DNA of 64,000 nucleotides from Nonomuraea sp. NBC_00507 (GCF_036013525.1 NZ_CP107853.1:1364001-1428000), one strand, 5' to 3'; positions 18,501 to 27,482 are shown, counted from the stretch's first letter. Numbers and translations are program-made. Notes: a model not told the origin generated them from the letters alone.

Positions 18501-19289
18501 GGCCCGCACGCCGATCACCACGGTGGTCCGCCGTCCCGGCCCGATGGCCAGGTCGAGCAGAGCGTCCACGAACCGGCGGCGCTCCTGCTCGTCAGGGCAG
18601 AGCGTGAACGCCTCCTCGAACTGGTCCACCACCAGCAGCGCCCGAGTGTCCTCCGGGGCTCCCGCCAGCGCGCCGCGCACGGCGATGTCCAGCGCGGCTG
18701 GGTCCTCCCTGAGCTGCTGGACATCCTTTCCGGACAACTTCGCGACTTGGCCGGACAACGCGTCCAGCGGGTGCGCGGTAGGGGTGGTGAGCATGGTCCG
18801 CCACCGGGCATCCCCAACCAGCGCGCCCAGCAGGCCCGCCCGCAGCAACGACGACTTGCCGCTCCCTGAGCCGCCGAAGACGCCGACCACCGGCAGCCGC
18901 CCGGTCAGCTCACGCAGGCGCGCGGCCGGCTGGTCCCGGCCGAAGAACCACTCGCCGTGCTCCGGCTCGAAGGCCATCAGCCCTTGGTAGGGGCACGGCG
19001 TCTCCGGCGGCCAGCCCGGGTGGTCCTCGCTCTCGGCCGCCGCCTGCCAGCGGGCCCGCCACTCGGCCTCGTCCCCGCCGAGCGCCCGCGCGTAGGCGAG
19101 GGTCACCTCCAGGGACGGCAGCCGGTCGCCCTTGGCGGCGTCCGACAGCGTGCTCGCCGAGTAGTGGGCCAGCTGGGCGAGCTGCCGGTAGCTCATGCGC
19201 CCTGTCCTGTCGCGCAGCTGACGCAGGTGCCAGGCGAGGGCTTGTACCGGCCCCGCCTCCGGGTCGAGCGGCCGTTCCGGCCTGCCCAT
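15591..19289 (-). CDS. HTH-nSTAND ATPase with transmembrane segment and 14 WD40 repeats
   Basis: 1232 residues. An XRE-like helix-turn-helix lies at about 20-70 (SYRQLAQLAHYSASTLSDAA). An nSTAND1-type NTPase follows, entered by the typical PCPYQGLMAFEPEHGEWFFG; Walker A is GGSGSGKSS at 139-147, Walker B LLVVDQFEE near 218-226. One transmembrane helix spans about 522-541. Some 14 WD40 repeats follow to the C-terminus (e.g. ASAGSDKTIRLWD), enough for two seven-bladed propellers. Such STAND proteins are signal-sensing switches; some nSTAND families act in phage defence or regulated cell death, others in signalling. ATG 19289 follows GGAGG at 6 bp. It is the first gene of the minus-strand series ending in the RHS protein. 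Which side of the membrane the propeller faces is unclear. Confidence 0.9.
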   Translation of the reverse strand: MGRPERPLDPEAGPVQALAWHLRQLRDRTGRMSYRQLAQLAHYSASTLSDAAKGDRLPSLEVTLAYARALGGDEAEWRARWQAAAESEDHPGWPPETPCPYQGLMAFEPEHGEWFFGRDQPAARLRELTGRLPVVGVFGGSGSGKSSLLRAGLLGALVGDARWRTMLTTPTAHPLDALSGQVAKLSGKDVQQLREDPAALDIAVRGALAGAPEDTRALLVVDQFEEAFTLCPDEQERRRFVDALLDLAIGPGRRTTVVIGVRADFIGHLDPRLIAALGGEAQLLVGPPAATELREIVLRPAARAGLTVDPDLLATVLADTATEPGALPLLSHALQETWRHRVGDRLSLAAYQKIGGVRGAIAQTAERVYAEMDGPGQQFVRRIFVRLTALGEGTEDTRRPVALAELEGVGDQDVLDRLAAARLVVVGEESAEVAHEALIRAWPRLHRWLTDDRANLLTHRRLTDAAHRWQDLRRDSGALYRGAQLAVARAWAEENPAELNPLESAFLQASRSLERRRARLLTRVAGVMAVLLVAALAAGGTAFQQGREAGRQQRIAVSHQVSLKALELLDTDADLAGLLAVVAYRLNPDAETSGGVISAAAAARRRIELNVGGPGVYDVALDPSGTLLAAAGADGVVTLWDPARRARVRTFTEHLQPGKAILARRVAYSGDGGLLASFGREQGPAQTGLVVVREPSTGREVFRLSRDQMTNAMAISPDGVRLAFGTRDGRIEMWNLRDGTHQVLTGHRDPVGGLAFSQDGRLLVSTSGGEQRPIVWDVATGDKRGTIPATSVHRVVFGNGHLLVTASDRLGVHLWDLDRNVEVVEVNALPKLSPWAWDISAPGGDRIALADENGSITIWDHAKNELLATYQDRTRAETLSLSLSRDGRRLVSAGLGGVIVVREPALPPFSGHSAAVNAVETSPDGTLIASAGSDKTIRLWDNAGNQLDRLDGHPDHVEAIAFSQDGRRLAAVTRDHHVVLWDLTTRKKLVTLTYDGMGASTDVAYHPDGGSLVAAALGWHRFTIDPAGTGAESPFLPLVATGVAYAPDGRMVVATSGSGYLTGWDLTGSELATETPRYRIKTGQISILDVAYSPDGKVIATGGADRTVKLWDATTGTALDTLPGHAGTVEVVAFSRDGRWLASAGSDRTIIVRDLRTREPVAVLSGHGAPVQGLTFTADGDLVSGGNDSRIIRWALDPERAAARICREVGRGLSPAEWADYLGSMAYQAICD

Positions 19290-19524
19290 GACCGCCTCCG
19301 CTGTGATCCCGATCTCGCCGACGCGCGAGACCCAACCATACCCTGCGGTAATTCGTCCAGCGGCGGACACACTTAATACGAAATATCCAGCGAAAGTACA
19401 CGGAGTCGTATCCGTCCACATTGTCCGGGCGCCGACGGCGATGATCCGGATCCTCATCGGCCGCCGTGACGAGCTGCGTGGCCGGCTGGTGCCGAGGACG
19501 CCGCGTTACAACCCCGACATGACG

Positions 19525-19574
19525 AAAGCCCCGCTGATGCAGGGCTTTATCTGTGTCCGAGGGGGAGTCGAACC
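19525..19574 (-). other. tRNA 3'-end fragment with its terminator (probable att remnant)
   Basis: On the minus strand, 19574-19554 reads GGTTCGACTCCCCCTCGGACA, the T-loop and acceptor 3' strand of a tRNA (perhaps tRNA-Leu, judging only from the CTCGGAC acceptor). It is followed by a hairpin AAAGCCC...GGGCTTT at 19548-19525, as after genuine tRNA genes. The rest of the tRNA is absent. This looks like the distal att end of an integrated element extending to higher coordinates, where a DUF2637 gene starts 59 bp away. Confidence 0.6.
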
Positions 19575-19632
19575 AATTGCACACGGCTTCACGCTGACCA
19601 CGCGGTTCCTGCTGGGGCAGGGGTGATCGGCT

Positions 19633-20312
19633 ATGACGTGCCCTTCGGTAGATCGGTGGATCCGGTACACGACTCTGGCGGGTGTGCTGCTGGTCGCTCT
19701 GGTGGCGGCCGTTGTGTCGTTCCGTCACATGCACGAGCTCTGTCTGCGCCATGGAGAGGACCCTTTGGCGGCGGTGCTGATCCCGCTCGCCGTCGACGGC
19801 ACGATCGTCGTCGCCTCGATGTCCATCCTCCTGGCCAATCGGTACGGCTCCCGCGGCGGCATGCTGGCCTGGACCCTTCTTGTGGTCGGCAGCCTTGCCA
19901 GCCTCGGTGCCAACATCGGGGTCGCCGAGCCCAGCCTGATCGGTAGGATCATCGCCCCTTGGCCGAGCGCTGCTCTGATCGGCAGCTACGAGCTGTTGAT
20001 GTCCCAGGTTCGCCGGCTCTCAGCAAACTCCAACTCCAGCGAGGGACGCGAAGCCAGGCCACCTATTGAAGCGCCTGAGGTGCCCGAACCCGGATCGGAC
20101 AACGTTGGCGATGTCGGTCTGCCTCCGAAAGACACTCGACGTCGAGACACCGATATCGCGGCTTTTCACCGCGTCGTCTGGCAGTGGGCTCAAGAGAATC
20201 GATGTCCCGATGGAGCCTGCCGTCTGGAAAGGTCATTGCTGAGCGGTTCTCGCGAAGTCCTCGTTGGGGACGTTGGATCAAGCGCGCGGGTCTCGGAGGC
20301 GAACTGGGCTGA
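19633..20312 (+). pseudogene. DUF2637 (SpdB-like) membrane protein, frameshifted near the 3' end
   Basis: The N-terminal 130 residues have four hydrophobic segments and the DUF2637 signature (AVDGTIVVASMSILLANR, GANIGVAEPS). These proteins are carried by actinomycete integrative elements and resemble SpdB spread proteins. The frame currently runs on to 20385, but the family C-terminus (ERFSRSPRWGRWIKRAGLGG, stop at 20310-20312) is in another frame. Inserting one base near 20212, in gatggagcctgccgtctgg, restores it. So a single-base deletion, or a sequencing error, separates membrane and C-terminal DNA-binding-like parts. The second copy at 30524-31213 is intact in this region. Confidence 0.75.
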
Positions 20313-20935
20313 GTTCTGCCAGCGGCTGATGTTACGTGCCGATCGCGGGTCGACCCTACAAGCTGCCTGTCAGGGAGGTCGGTAGGAAGCAGCCCAGCGA
20401 CAGGACGGCGAGCAGAGCATAGAAGATCACTCGGCGATCGCGCCAGCAGCCGCGTATTCGGTGCCCGGGAGCGCGATGACGCGGCCGCCCGCCGCAGCGC
20501 CGCTGGACGAGCGGCTAGACCCGCAGATCGAGCAGTCGCCGCAGCGACCGCCCAACTGGCCCAGGCCCTGACCGAGCGTAACCGGCAGCGGAGACGTCAG
20601 CCACGCAATCGGGACGATCGTCGGCCTCCCGGTCATACTGACCGAACCGGTCATGTTCGAGGTGCGTCGGCGAGGTCATGATGACGACGGCCCCGTTCGA
20701 CGCCGCGTGCGCTAAGCGCTCGCCCACGAAGGCGTGGCGTTCGCGAACGCGTGTAGCGCCGCTGCTGGCACCCAGCGCGGGCAGGATCGGCTGTAATCGA
20801 CGGTATCGTCGTGCGCTGACCTGGCCCGCAGCCATACCGCGAGGAGCTTGCTCCGCGCTGGCGCGGTGCATCCTGCGCGATCGCGTGGACGGGGCAAGTA
20901 GTGGCATTCGGATACGGCGACGTACAAGCGTAGGG
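20313..20935. other. gene-poor region, no supported gene
   Basis: Around 20470-20640 one plus frame encodes an Ala/Arg-rich helical stretch (AVAAATAQLAQALTERNRQR) that could be a remnant of an element gene, but it has no start, RBS or recognisable family. The rest is featureless. Confidence 0.4.
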
Positions 20936-23509
20936 TCACCAGCCTCGATACGAGAACCGCCGGACCGCGAGGGCTCTTTGCCTGCGCGAGAGGGCTGCGG
21001 CTGGCGATTGGTCGTAATCTTGTGGAGGCTGGAGCGCTCCCGCTCCCGACGATGTGGAGCAGGCGAGCGACAGTGCGAGTAGATCGTTGTGGACCGCTGC
21101 TTCACCGGAGCGATTGCCCAGGCTTCGGTACAGTTCCAAGGCCTTGAAGAGGGCGTCCGTGGCGGCTTGAGGGTCTCCAGTCAATCGGCATACGACGCCG
21201 AGAGTAGTGAGCGCCTCGGCCTCGCCCGCCCGGTTGCCAAGGGCTCGATACAGTTCGAGCGCACGTGTGAGGCTGGTGGCGGCCGCGAGCAGATCTCCGA
21301 TGGCCTGCTGGGCGGCTCCCAGGTCATTAAGCGCGTGGGCCTGCCCGAGGGGATCGCCAAGGACCTGGTAGACCTCAAGGGCCCATACGAGATTGGCGAT
21401 CCCTGGCAAGTGCTCCCCGGTCGCCTGCTGCACGCAGCCGAGATTGTGTGCGGCGCTGGCTTCCCGAAGCCGGTTGCCGATAGCACGGTGCAGCTCGCGA
21501 GCGTGCACGAGGCCGGCGATCCCGGCCCGGTGATCCCCGGTCAGGTGCTGGACGATGCCCAGGTTGTTGAGCGTGTTGGCCTGCCCGATCCGGTTGCCGG
21601 TGGCCCGATGCAGCTCAAGGGCCCGGGTAAGACTGGCCATCGCCATCACGAGATCGTCTGCGCGGCCTTGAAGGGAGCCGAGGTATGTGAGCGCGTTGGC
21701 CTCGCCGAGCAGGTTGCCGGAGGCCCGGTACAGGTCCCTCGCCCGAGACAAGGTCTCGGTGGCCTCTCGATGGTCACCGGCCCAGCTCTGAAGGACACCC
21801 AGGTCGTTGAGCACGTTGGCCTCGGCGAGGGGATCGCTGACGTTGCGTGCTGTCTCCAGGGCGACCCGATGAAGGTGCAGGGCCTGGTGCCAGTGGCCGT
21901 GGACGCGGAGGAAGCCGAGCATCGCGGCGGGAATGGCAACCGCGTGTTCAAACCAGCGGTGCGACACGGCGTGGTCGACGACGGCATGGAGATTGAGCCG
22001 TTCGGTTTCCATCCAGGTGACGGCTCGCTCCCAGGTCGACAGGTCCGGCAGCCACGCTGGCCGAACGGCGCTCACTTCCGGCACGCCGGCGGGAACTCCT
22101 TGCGTCGTATGACGATCCGCGTCGCGGGCGGCGTGAAGGTAGTAGTCCAGCAGCCGTTTCCCGGCCGCGTTCCGCACCTCCTCGCCCTCCTCCGCCAGGG
22201 CGCGAGCACGGGCGTTCCAACGGATCAGATCGTGAAAGCGATAGCGGCCCCGAACCGGCTCGTTGACTAGGTGGTAGGCGAACAGATCGTCCAGTTGCCG
22301 GCGGGCCGTGGCCAGATCAATGTCGCCCAGGGCGGCCGCGGCGTAGACATCGATGTCCGGTCCGGGGTGGAGACCGAGTCGGCGAAACAAACGCCGCTGG
22401 TCTTCCTGCAGATTTCGGTACGACACGTCGAAGGCGGCGGTGACCGAGACATTCTCGGCCTGCAGAGAACTCGGGCGATCCGCCGCCGAAGCGAGGTCGG
22501 CCACCAGGTTGGCGACGGTCCACGCCGGATGATGCTTGAGCTGCCCGCCCGCCAAGCTGATGGCTAGAGGCAGGAATCCACACAATGCGACAACCTGAGC
22601 GACCTCAGGATCGCCGAGGAACAGGCCGGGACGGTCGGCCACCAGGACGAGTAACTGCGCGGCTTCCCGGGGTGGCAGCACGTCCAGGGTGATGGCCTTC
22701 GCACCCGACAAGGCGGTGAGCCGCCGACGGCTGGTGACCAGAACCAACGTCCCGGAGGCGCCGGGCAACAACGGCTGGACCTGCTCACTGCCGCTGGCAT
22801 CGTCCAGCACCACGAGCGCCTTCTTGCCTGACATTCGATCCCGCCACAACCCCGCGCGGGCCTCCGTGTCTGCAGGGATGTGCTGCGGTGCGACGCCGAC
22901 CCATAACAGCAACGTGGACAGGACGTCAGCAGGGTCCACCGGGAGTTGGCCGGGAGTATGGCCATGAAGGCGCACGAATAACTGCCCGTCAGGGAACCGT
23001 GGAGCGAGCCGGTGGGCGGCGTGCACGGCGAAAGCGGTCTTGCCCACCCCGGCCATCCCATCGATCGCACTAATCCCCACCACGCCGGGACGTGTGCCGT
23101 TCGGCAATGACTTGAGCACCTGATCTATCTCGACGTGGCGCCCGGTGAACGAGGCGACATCGGGAGGCAAGGTGTGCGCCGCAGTGGGCATGGCGCCGAC
23201 GTCCACCTCGCCGTGAAGCCCATGGAGGTGCTCCCCGCCGTGCGGGAGCGCCTGTCCTTCATCTGCGGGACGACGGAACAGTGCGACCACCGAGACCGTT
23301 AGCCCTGCCGCACCGATGAACATGCTGATCACACTGGCCCGCTGATCCAGCACTGACAGCAGAGGCAGAGGTAGATGCAACGGATCGGTCAGCAGCCCGA
23401 CCAGGCCTACCGTCAGGAGCCCTGCCAGTAGCACGATGGAGGCGATGAGCGTCGCCCGACTCCGGCGTCGGAGAGGAGCGTCCGATGGCTTCGACGTCGA
23501 CACAGACAT
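20936..23509 (-). CDS. membrane-anchored NB-ARC ATPase with TPR repeats (STAND)
   Basis: 857 residues. Two transmembrane helices lie at about 20-41 and 56-78. A linker leads to an NB-ARC domain: Walker A GMAGVGKT at 151-158, Walker B ALVVLDD at 231-237, sensor LVLVTSRR, GFLPLAI motif near 311-317. A winged-helix segment (YRFHDLIRWNAR) and at least eight TPRs follow (repeats of LNDLGVLQSWAGDHREA type). Unlike the SARP genes here it has no DNA-binding N-terminus; membrane anchoring replaces it. It starts 103 bp after the stop of the kinase gene on the same strand, so the two probably form an operon. STAND ATPases with TPR sensors oligomerise on ligand binding in immune and signalling systems; the effector here could be the membrane segment. 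The last 25 residues look unconserved. Confidence 0.85.
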   Translation of the reverse strand: MSVSTSKPSDAPLRRRSRATLIASIVLLAGLLTVGLVGLLTDPLHLPLPLLSVLDQRASVISMFIGAAGLTVSVVALFRRPADEGQALPHGGEHLHGLHGEVDVGAMPTAAHTLPPDVASFTGRHVEIDQVLKSLPNGTRPGVVGISAIDGMAGVGKTAFAVHAAHRLAPRFPDGQLFVRLHGHTPGQLPVDPADVLSTLLLWVGVAPQHIPADTEARAGLWRDRMSGKKALVVLDDASGSEQVQPLLPGASGTLVLVTSRRRLTALSGAKAITLDVLPPREAAQLLVLVADRPGLFLGDPEVAQVVALCGFLPLAISLAGGQLKHHPAWTVANLVADLASAADRPSSLQAENVSVTAAFDVSYRNLQEDQRRLFRRLGLHPGPDIDVYAAAALGDIDLATARRQLDDLFAYHLVNEPVRGRYRFHDLIRWNARARALAEEGEEVRNAAGKRLLDYYLHAARDADRHTTQGVPAGVPEVSAVRPAWLPDLSTWERAVTWMETERLNLHAVVDHAVSHRWFEHAVAIPAAMLGFLRVHGHWHQALHLHRVALETARNVSDPLAEANVLNDLGVLQSWAGDHREATETLSRARDLYRASGNLLGEANALTYLGSLQGRADDLVMAMASLTRALELHRATGNRIGQANTLNNLGIVQHLTGDHRAGIAGLVHARELHRAIGNRLREASAAHNLGCVQQATGEHLPGIANLVWALEVYQVLGDPLGQAHALNDLGAAQQAIGDLLAAATSLTRALELYRALGNRAGEAEALTTLGVVCRLTGDPQAATDALFKALELYRSLGNRSGEAAVHNDLLALSLACSTSSGAGALQPPQDYDQSPAAALSRRQRALAVRRFSYRGW

Positions 23510-23612
23510 GCTTTAACAGTGCCGTTCGCGTTCGTCGCACGGCATCTGAAGTGATGGAGGCATCACCTGCCGTCACAGCGCATCCCCTACCTCCCCTGCT
23601 ATCGCCGGGCTT

Positions 23613-26498
23613 TCAGGGATCGGACATAGAGGCTCGCGGTGGCCGGACAGCGCGCCGGATACGCTCGTCGACGCGGCTGTTATCGCCGAGTTCCGCGAAG
23701 TGCTGAACAGCGTCAGGGTGGTCTCTGAGCGCACCAGCAACGACTGCAGCTGCATCGCCTCTGAGTGTGATCATCCAGGCTTTGATCGTCGGCTGCGGTG
23801 TCCATTGGTCCCAATAGGCGTCCCAGGCAAGGACCGCGTCGGCTCCGACCTGCAGCACGTCCAGGTCGGAGGCGTGGGCTGCCCAGACCTCGATCCAGTG
23901 CAGCCAGATAATGACGTGGGCGGCGTCGTCGAAGGTCAGCTGGCTCGCGTGGCGCAGGTGGTTGTTCATCGCACGGACGACCTCTATCGCCTGCGAGCGG
24001 TCCGCGGCCACTGCCGCGTACACGGCGTCTCGGTCGAGCCGAGCCAGGACGTCGGTATACAGGGTGAGGTCGGCTGGGTTGCGCATGGCCACACCGAACA
24101 GTTCTTCGGCGGCCGCGCTGTCACCGTCGTTGGCGGCGGCAAGCAGTCGTGCGGTGGGGTCGCCGGTGTCAGGTTGGTCGTAGTCCAGTTCGTGGCGGAT
24201 GACGTCGAGGAGGTCGTCGACGGTGGCGGGCCGGCGTGCCGAGTCGAATTGGGTGGCCTTCCAGACCACGTGGCGCCACGGGCCGTCCGTCGGCAGCAGT
24301 GGGGTATTGGCTTGCGGCCAGTCCCCCCGCAGGACCCATCCGATGATCTGCCCGATGCTGTAGATGTCGGCCTCGGGGCCGGCCTGGTGGGCGTCGATGG
24401 ACAGCTCAGGCGCCGCAAAGCCCTCGGTCCCCAGCATGGCTCCCACCCGCGTGCGGTCGGGATTGGTGGTCTGCCCGTGAGGGCGGCGCGTTAAGCCCCA
24501 GTCGCCCACGGTCCAGACGCCGTCCCAGTTGAGCAGATTCGCGGGCTTCAGATCCCGGTGGATCCAACCGTGGGCATGCGCCGGACGGAGCGCCTCACAG
24601 ATCGCGGTAACGAGGTCGCGTAGCGCCGGCGGTTGGGCCAAGTCCGACCGGTGAGTTGCGGCGGTGTGCTGCGCCAGCGGCATGACGAACCATTCATACC
24701 GGTCGCTGTAGTCCAGAACGGGCATGATGTGCGGGTTGTCACCCAGGGCACGCGCGACTTCAATTTCTCGCCTCATCCTGGCCACCGCATTGGGGTTCGG
24801 GGAGCGCAGCCGTTTGAAGGCGACAAGCGCGCCCGAGGGCTTGTGCCTGGCTCGGAAGACCTCAGCCTGTCCGCCAGTATCGATCGGCCGCGGCTCCAGG
24901 GCGTACTGCCCGCGATCGCCGCGCGCCGCCAGTCGCACCGCGTTGTACGGATCCGCAGCCGGATCGGGCCGCTCCACAACCGAGGTCGAACCGGCAGGCT
25001 GCAGCGCTGTCTCGACACCCTGCGCGCCGGCAGCGTCACCCGCCTGGGCTCCCGACCGTTCATGCCCGGGAGGGCGTAGTCCGGGAAGACGGATCAGCAC
25101 CGGCCAGGGATCGCGGGGGCCGCGCCGCGCGCCGTACACATCGCCCAACAGGTAGCCGGTGCCGTCGGCTGCCACACACAGACCACAGACCGCGTTGAGG
25201 ACCAGATCGCCCAACTGTTCGCTCACCCCGGTGACGACGTCGGTGCGCCACAGGGTCACGCCCACCCCAGTGGCGTTGCCTGCAGCAATCGCCACGCGAT
25301 GAGGGTCGAGGACCTGCAGATAGGCGCGGTAGCCGTGGGGCGAGACAATCCAGTCCTCTTCCATGACGCGCGAGCGCCGGTTGAGGTCGACAACCGCGCT
25401 GTGCCCCGCCGCGGCGAGGAAGAACCGGCGCCGCTCCAGCCAGCCTGCGGCGTCCACGTCGGCGTCAAAGTGAACGTCGAAGCGATGCTGGTCGCCCACC
25501 CGTTCACCGATTCGCGTTAGCGACAGCGTTGCCTGATCAGTGCCGTACGTTGGGCCGGCCCCGCTGAGAACCCATGGCTCCCGGTCCGGGCCGGCCAGCA
25601 GGCGCACATCGCCGGAAAAGCCACCCGCAACAGGCTCGAGTTGGCCGTTGTTCACCCGCACGACGGCGTTGTTGCACACCGCGAGAACGGACCCGTCCGG
25701 TAGCACCATAGGTTCGGCCGCGCAGCCAGACAGTTGCATGATCCACGAGGTCGCACCGTTCTGGTTGTTCAACTCGATCAGTCCGCCACCGGTGACGACG
25801 ACCAACCGTTCGAGGTCCAGTGCGGCGATTCCGGACGGCTGATGCCATCCGTCCTCGCCGACCAGTGTCACCTGCGCCGGCATACCGGCGTGCGATTCGT
25901 CGAGCACTGGCCATGGTGTTGGCCGCCGATCCGGAGTAAACATTCGGGGAAGGGGCACGTCATCTGCGTCGGCCAGCAGCCTTGTCAGCGTGACGTACGG
26001 CGCGGCTTCGAAGAAGGCGATACGCTCTCCAACTGCGAGAAGATCCGTCACTGCTGCCAGCCCGCACAGAGCGGACTCTAGGTGCATGCGGTCCCACAGC
26101 AGTGTCCGGGGGGAGACAGCGTGGAGCGTCGAGCCGGGGGTCTGTGGCTCGAAGCCAGGCATCGACAACAAGATCACCGTCGCGTCGCCGGAGTCGGCAT
26201 GTAGAGTACGCACCACTTCGACCACATCTGCTGCACCGACCGGCTCACCGGACCACGACAGAGCCATCAGGAACGGCCGCTCGTTGTGGCGGAAGACGAT
26301 GACGGGCAAGTCCTCGCCCCGAAGCGCCGCTTCCATGCCGGACGCGTTAAGAAGATCCACGATGAGGAGGCCGAGACGTTGAGCGCGTCCAGATGAGGCC
26401 TCCTCGAGGCATATCTCCCGATAGGCTGCGATCAGCGGGAGGACATCAATATCGAAGACCGGTTCCACGCCCGTCCATCCCGTTGCCTGCACAGCCAA
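23613..26498 (-). CDS. Ser/Thr kinase fused to a beta-propeller and a degenerate nuclease-like N-terminus
   Basis: 961 residues. Residues 1-180 resemble a Mrr/REase-like fold by pattern (GLLIVDLLNASGMEA, VIVFRHNERPFLMAL, VEVVRTLHADSGDATVILLS), but the usual D...(E/Q)xK catalytic residues are not evident, so it would be a sensor rather than a nuclease. Residues 200-475 read as a PQQ/WD-like beta-propeller. A complete protein kinase occupies about 533-775: GGQAEVF loop, Lys562 in AFKRL, HRDLKPANL at 647-655, DWG replacing DFG at 666-668, APE at 696-698. A helical C-terminal region of about 190 residues follows. Start is TTG at 26498 with no strong ribosome site; GTG at 26492 is an alternative. 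It probably heads an operon with the NB-ARC/TPR gene. Kinase activity is likely from intact motifs; the nuclease-like assignment is tentative. Confidence 0.8.
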   Translation of the reverse strand: MAVQATGWTGVEPVFDIDVLPLIAAYREICLEEASSGRAQRLGLLIVDLLNASGMEAALRGEDLPVIVFRHNERPFLMALSWSGEPVGAADVVEVVRTLHADSGDATVILLSMPGFEPQTPGSTLHAVSPRTLLWDRMHLESALCGLAAVTDLLAVGERIAFFEAAPYVTLTRLLADADDVPLPRMFTPDRRPTPWPVLDESHAGMPAQVTLVGEDGWHQPSGIAALDLERLVVVTGGGLIELNNQNGATSWIMQLSGCAAEPMVLPDGSVLAVCNNAVVRVNNGQLEPVAGGFSGDVRLLAGPDREPWVLSGAGPTYGTDQATLSLTRIGERVGDQHRFDVHFDADVDAAGWLERRRFFLAAAGHSAVVDLNRRSRVMEEDWIVSPHGYRAYLQVLDPHRVAIAAGNATGVGVTLWRTDVVTGVSEQLGDLVLNAVCGLCVAADGTGYLLGDVYGARRGPRDPWPVLIRLPGLRPPGHERSGAQAGDAAGAQGVETALQPAGSTSVVERPDPAADPYNAVRLAARGDRGQYALEPRPIDTGGQAEVFRARHKPSGALVAFKRLRSPNPNAVARMRREIEVARALGDNPHIMPVLDYSDRYEWFVMPLAQHTAATHRSDLAQPPALRDLVTAICEALRPAHAHGWIHRDLKPANLLNWDGVWTVGDWGLTRRPHGQTTNPDRTRVGAMLGTEGFAAPELSIDAHQAGPEADIYSIGQIIGWVLRGDWPQANTPLLPTDGPWRHVVWKATQFDSARRPATVDDLLDVIRHELDYDQPDTGDPTARLLAAANDGDSAAAEELFGVAMRNPADLTLYTDVLARLDRDAVYAAVAADRSQAIEVVRAMNNHLRHASQLTFDDAAHVIIWLHWIEVWAAHASDLDVLQVGADAVLAWDAYWDQWTPQPTIKAWMITLRGDAAAVVAGALRDHPDAVQHFAELGDNSRVDERIRRAVRPPRASMSDP

Positions 26499-26599
26499 GC
26501 CCTATTGCCGACCGCGCCATTGTGTCACTGTCGAGAACGCTCTGGAGCTGACCTGGACAAGGCTAGCGACGGTGGTCGACTCAGGCCGAAATCGGCCGT

Positions 26600-26890
26600 C
26601 TGGTAGGGGTCGCCCGGGCCAAGATCAGTGAAGCGATCAATGCGGGCCAGCAAGCCGCTATCGACGCCAAACCCACAGGTGACGAAGGCGGCCTGGTCCA
26701 CAATCTACGCCGTCTCCGGGAGAAGCCCTTGAAGGCGGCCAAACTCACCACGGTCCGTGTCCGCCGGGGGTTTCGGAACCTGCGCACGAAGACGCCACCG
26801 ATTGCCCGTGCGCTCAAAGCCTCCGGCCCTGGCCACGGGCATCACTGCCAAGTTTCAAATTCTCTCACCCGGGCCCGGGGCAACTGCTGA
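26600..26890 (+). pseudogene. decayed C-terminal fragment of a DDE transposase
   Basis: One plus frame (AEIGRLVGVARAKISEA ... KLTTVRVRRGFRNLRTKTPP, ending about 26889) matches the C-terminal pattern of an actinobacterial transposase family I recall as ending in RVRRGFRNLR followed by PKPSRPGPGRP-like sequence. There is no start, the N-terminal catalytic part is absent, and the final motif is corrupted. Confidence 0.45.
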
Positions 26891-26895
26891 GGTCC

Positions 26896-27260
26896 TCATT
26901 CTGGGAGCCACAGGTCAGGGCCCAACTGTTTGAGCCGGTTGCGTCGAGCCGTGTAGTCGGGCATCGCGAGCCGGACCCGCTTCCAGAACGGCTCAGCATG
27001 GTTCCGGACGTGAAGGTGAGCCAGTTCGTGGACGAGGACGTAGTCGATCAGGTCGGGAGGCAGTTGCATCGTCGCCCAATGGATATTCAGGCGCCCGCCT
27101 ATGGAGCAGGAGCCCCAGCGATATCCCAGGGACATGATCTTGAGATCGCTGTAGCTCGCTTCACGCGTCGCCGATTGTTGATCTTCGTCCTGGACGTTCT
27201 TGACCTTCGGTGCCCTCAGATCGGAAGACCCACGATTGTCCAAGGTCCCCACCGGAAGGG
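26896..27260 (-). pseudogene. YgjP/SprT-like (DUF45) zinc metallopeptidase, N-terminally truncated
   Basis: The C-terminal 75 residues are a textbook YgjP-like domain: SLGYRWGSCS, then NIHWATMQLPPDLIDYVLV, HELAHLHVRNH (zinc-binding HExxH plus third ligand) and FWKRVRLAMPDYTARR. Upstream of about 27260 the frame continues to the neighbouring transposase but no longer looks like the family, so roughly half of the usual 200-230-residue protein has been replaced, probably by the insertion at 27483. YgjP-type peptidases often sit beside type I restriction genes; none remain here. Zinc motif intact, protein incomplete. Confidence 0.65.
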
Positions 27261-27482
27261 TGGGCTGCCTCGCAATCAAGACGGTCGTGGGAGATTGGCA
27301 ACACCGCGTCGAGAGGATGCGCCCAAAGTAGGGCGGTTTGCCAGCTTGGGGTGAGGCAAAGTTCCATGTGAACGACCTGAGCCGATCGCCCGTGGCTACG
27401 GTCGACGGCCTCAACCAACGAGCAGACCACAGGCGTGGTCGTCGTGGACGTCGCCCCCGGCACACAGCACACTGAACACATT

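Noticed and set aside
15393..18869. A long plus-strand open frame opposite the WD40 protein
   Set aside because: Pro/Arg/His-rich antisense shadow; the minus frame encodes a clear nSTAND-WD40 protein.
15591..19289. WD40 repeats as evidence of eukaryotic DNA
   Set aside because: nSTAND-WD40 proteins are common in actinomycetes, and codon use and ribosome site are bacterial.
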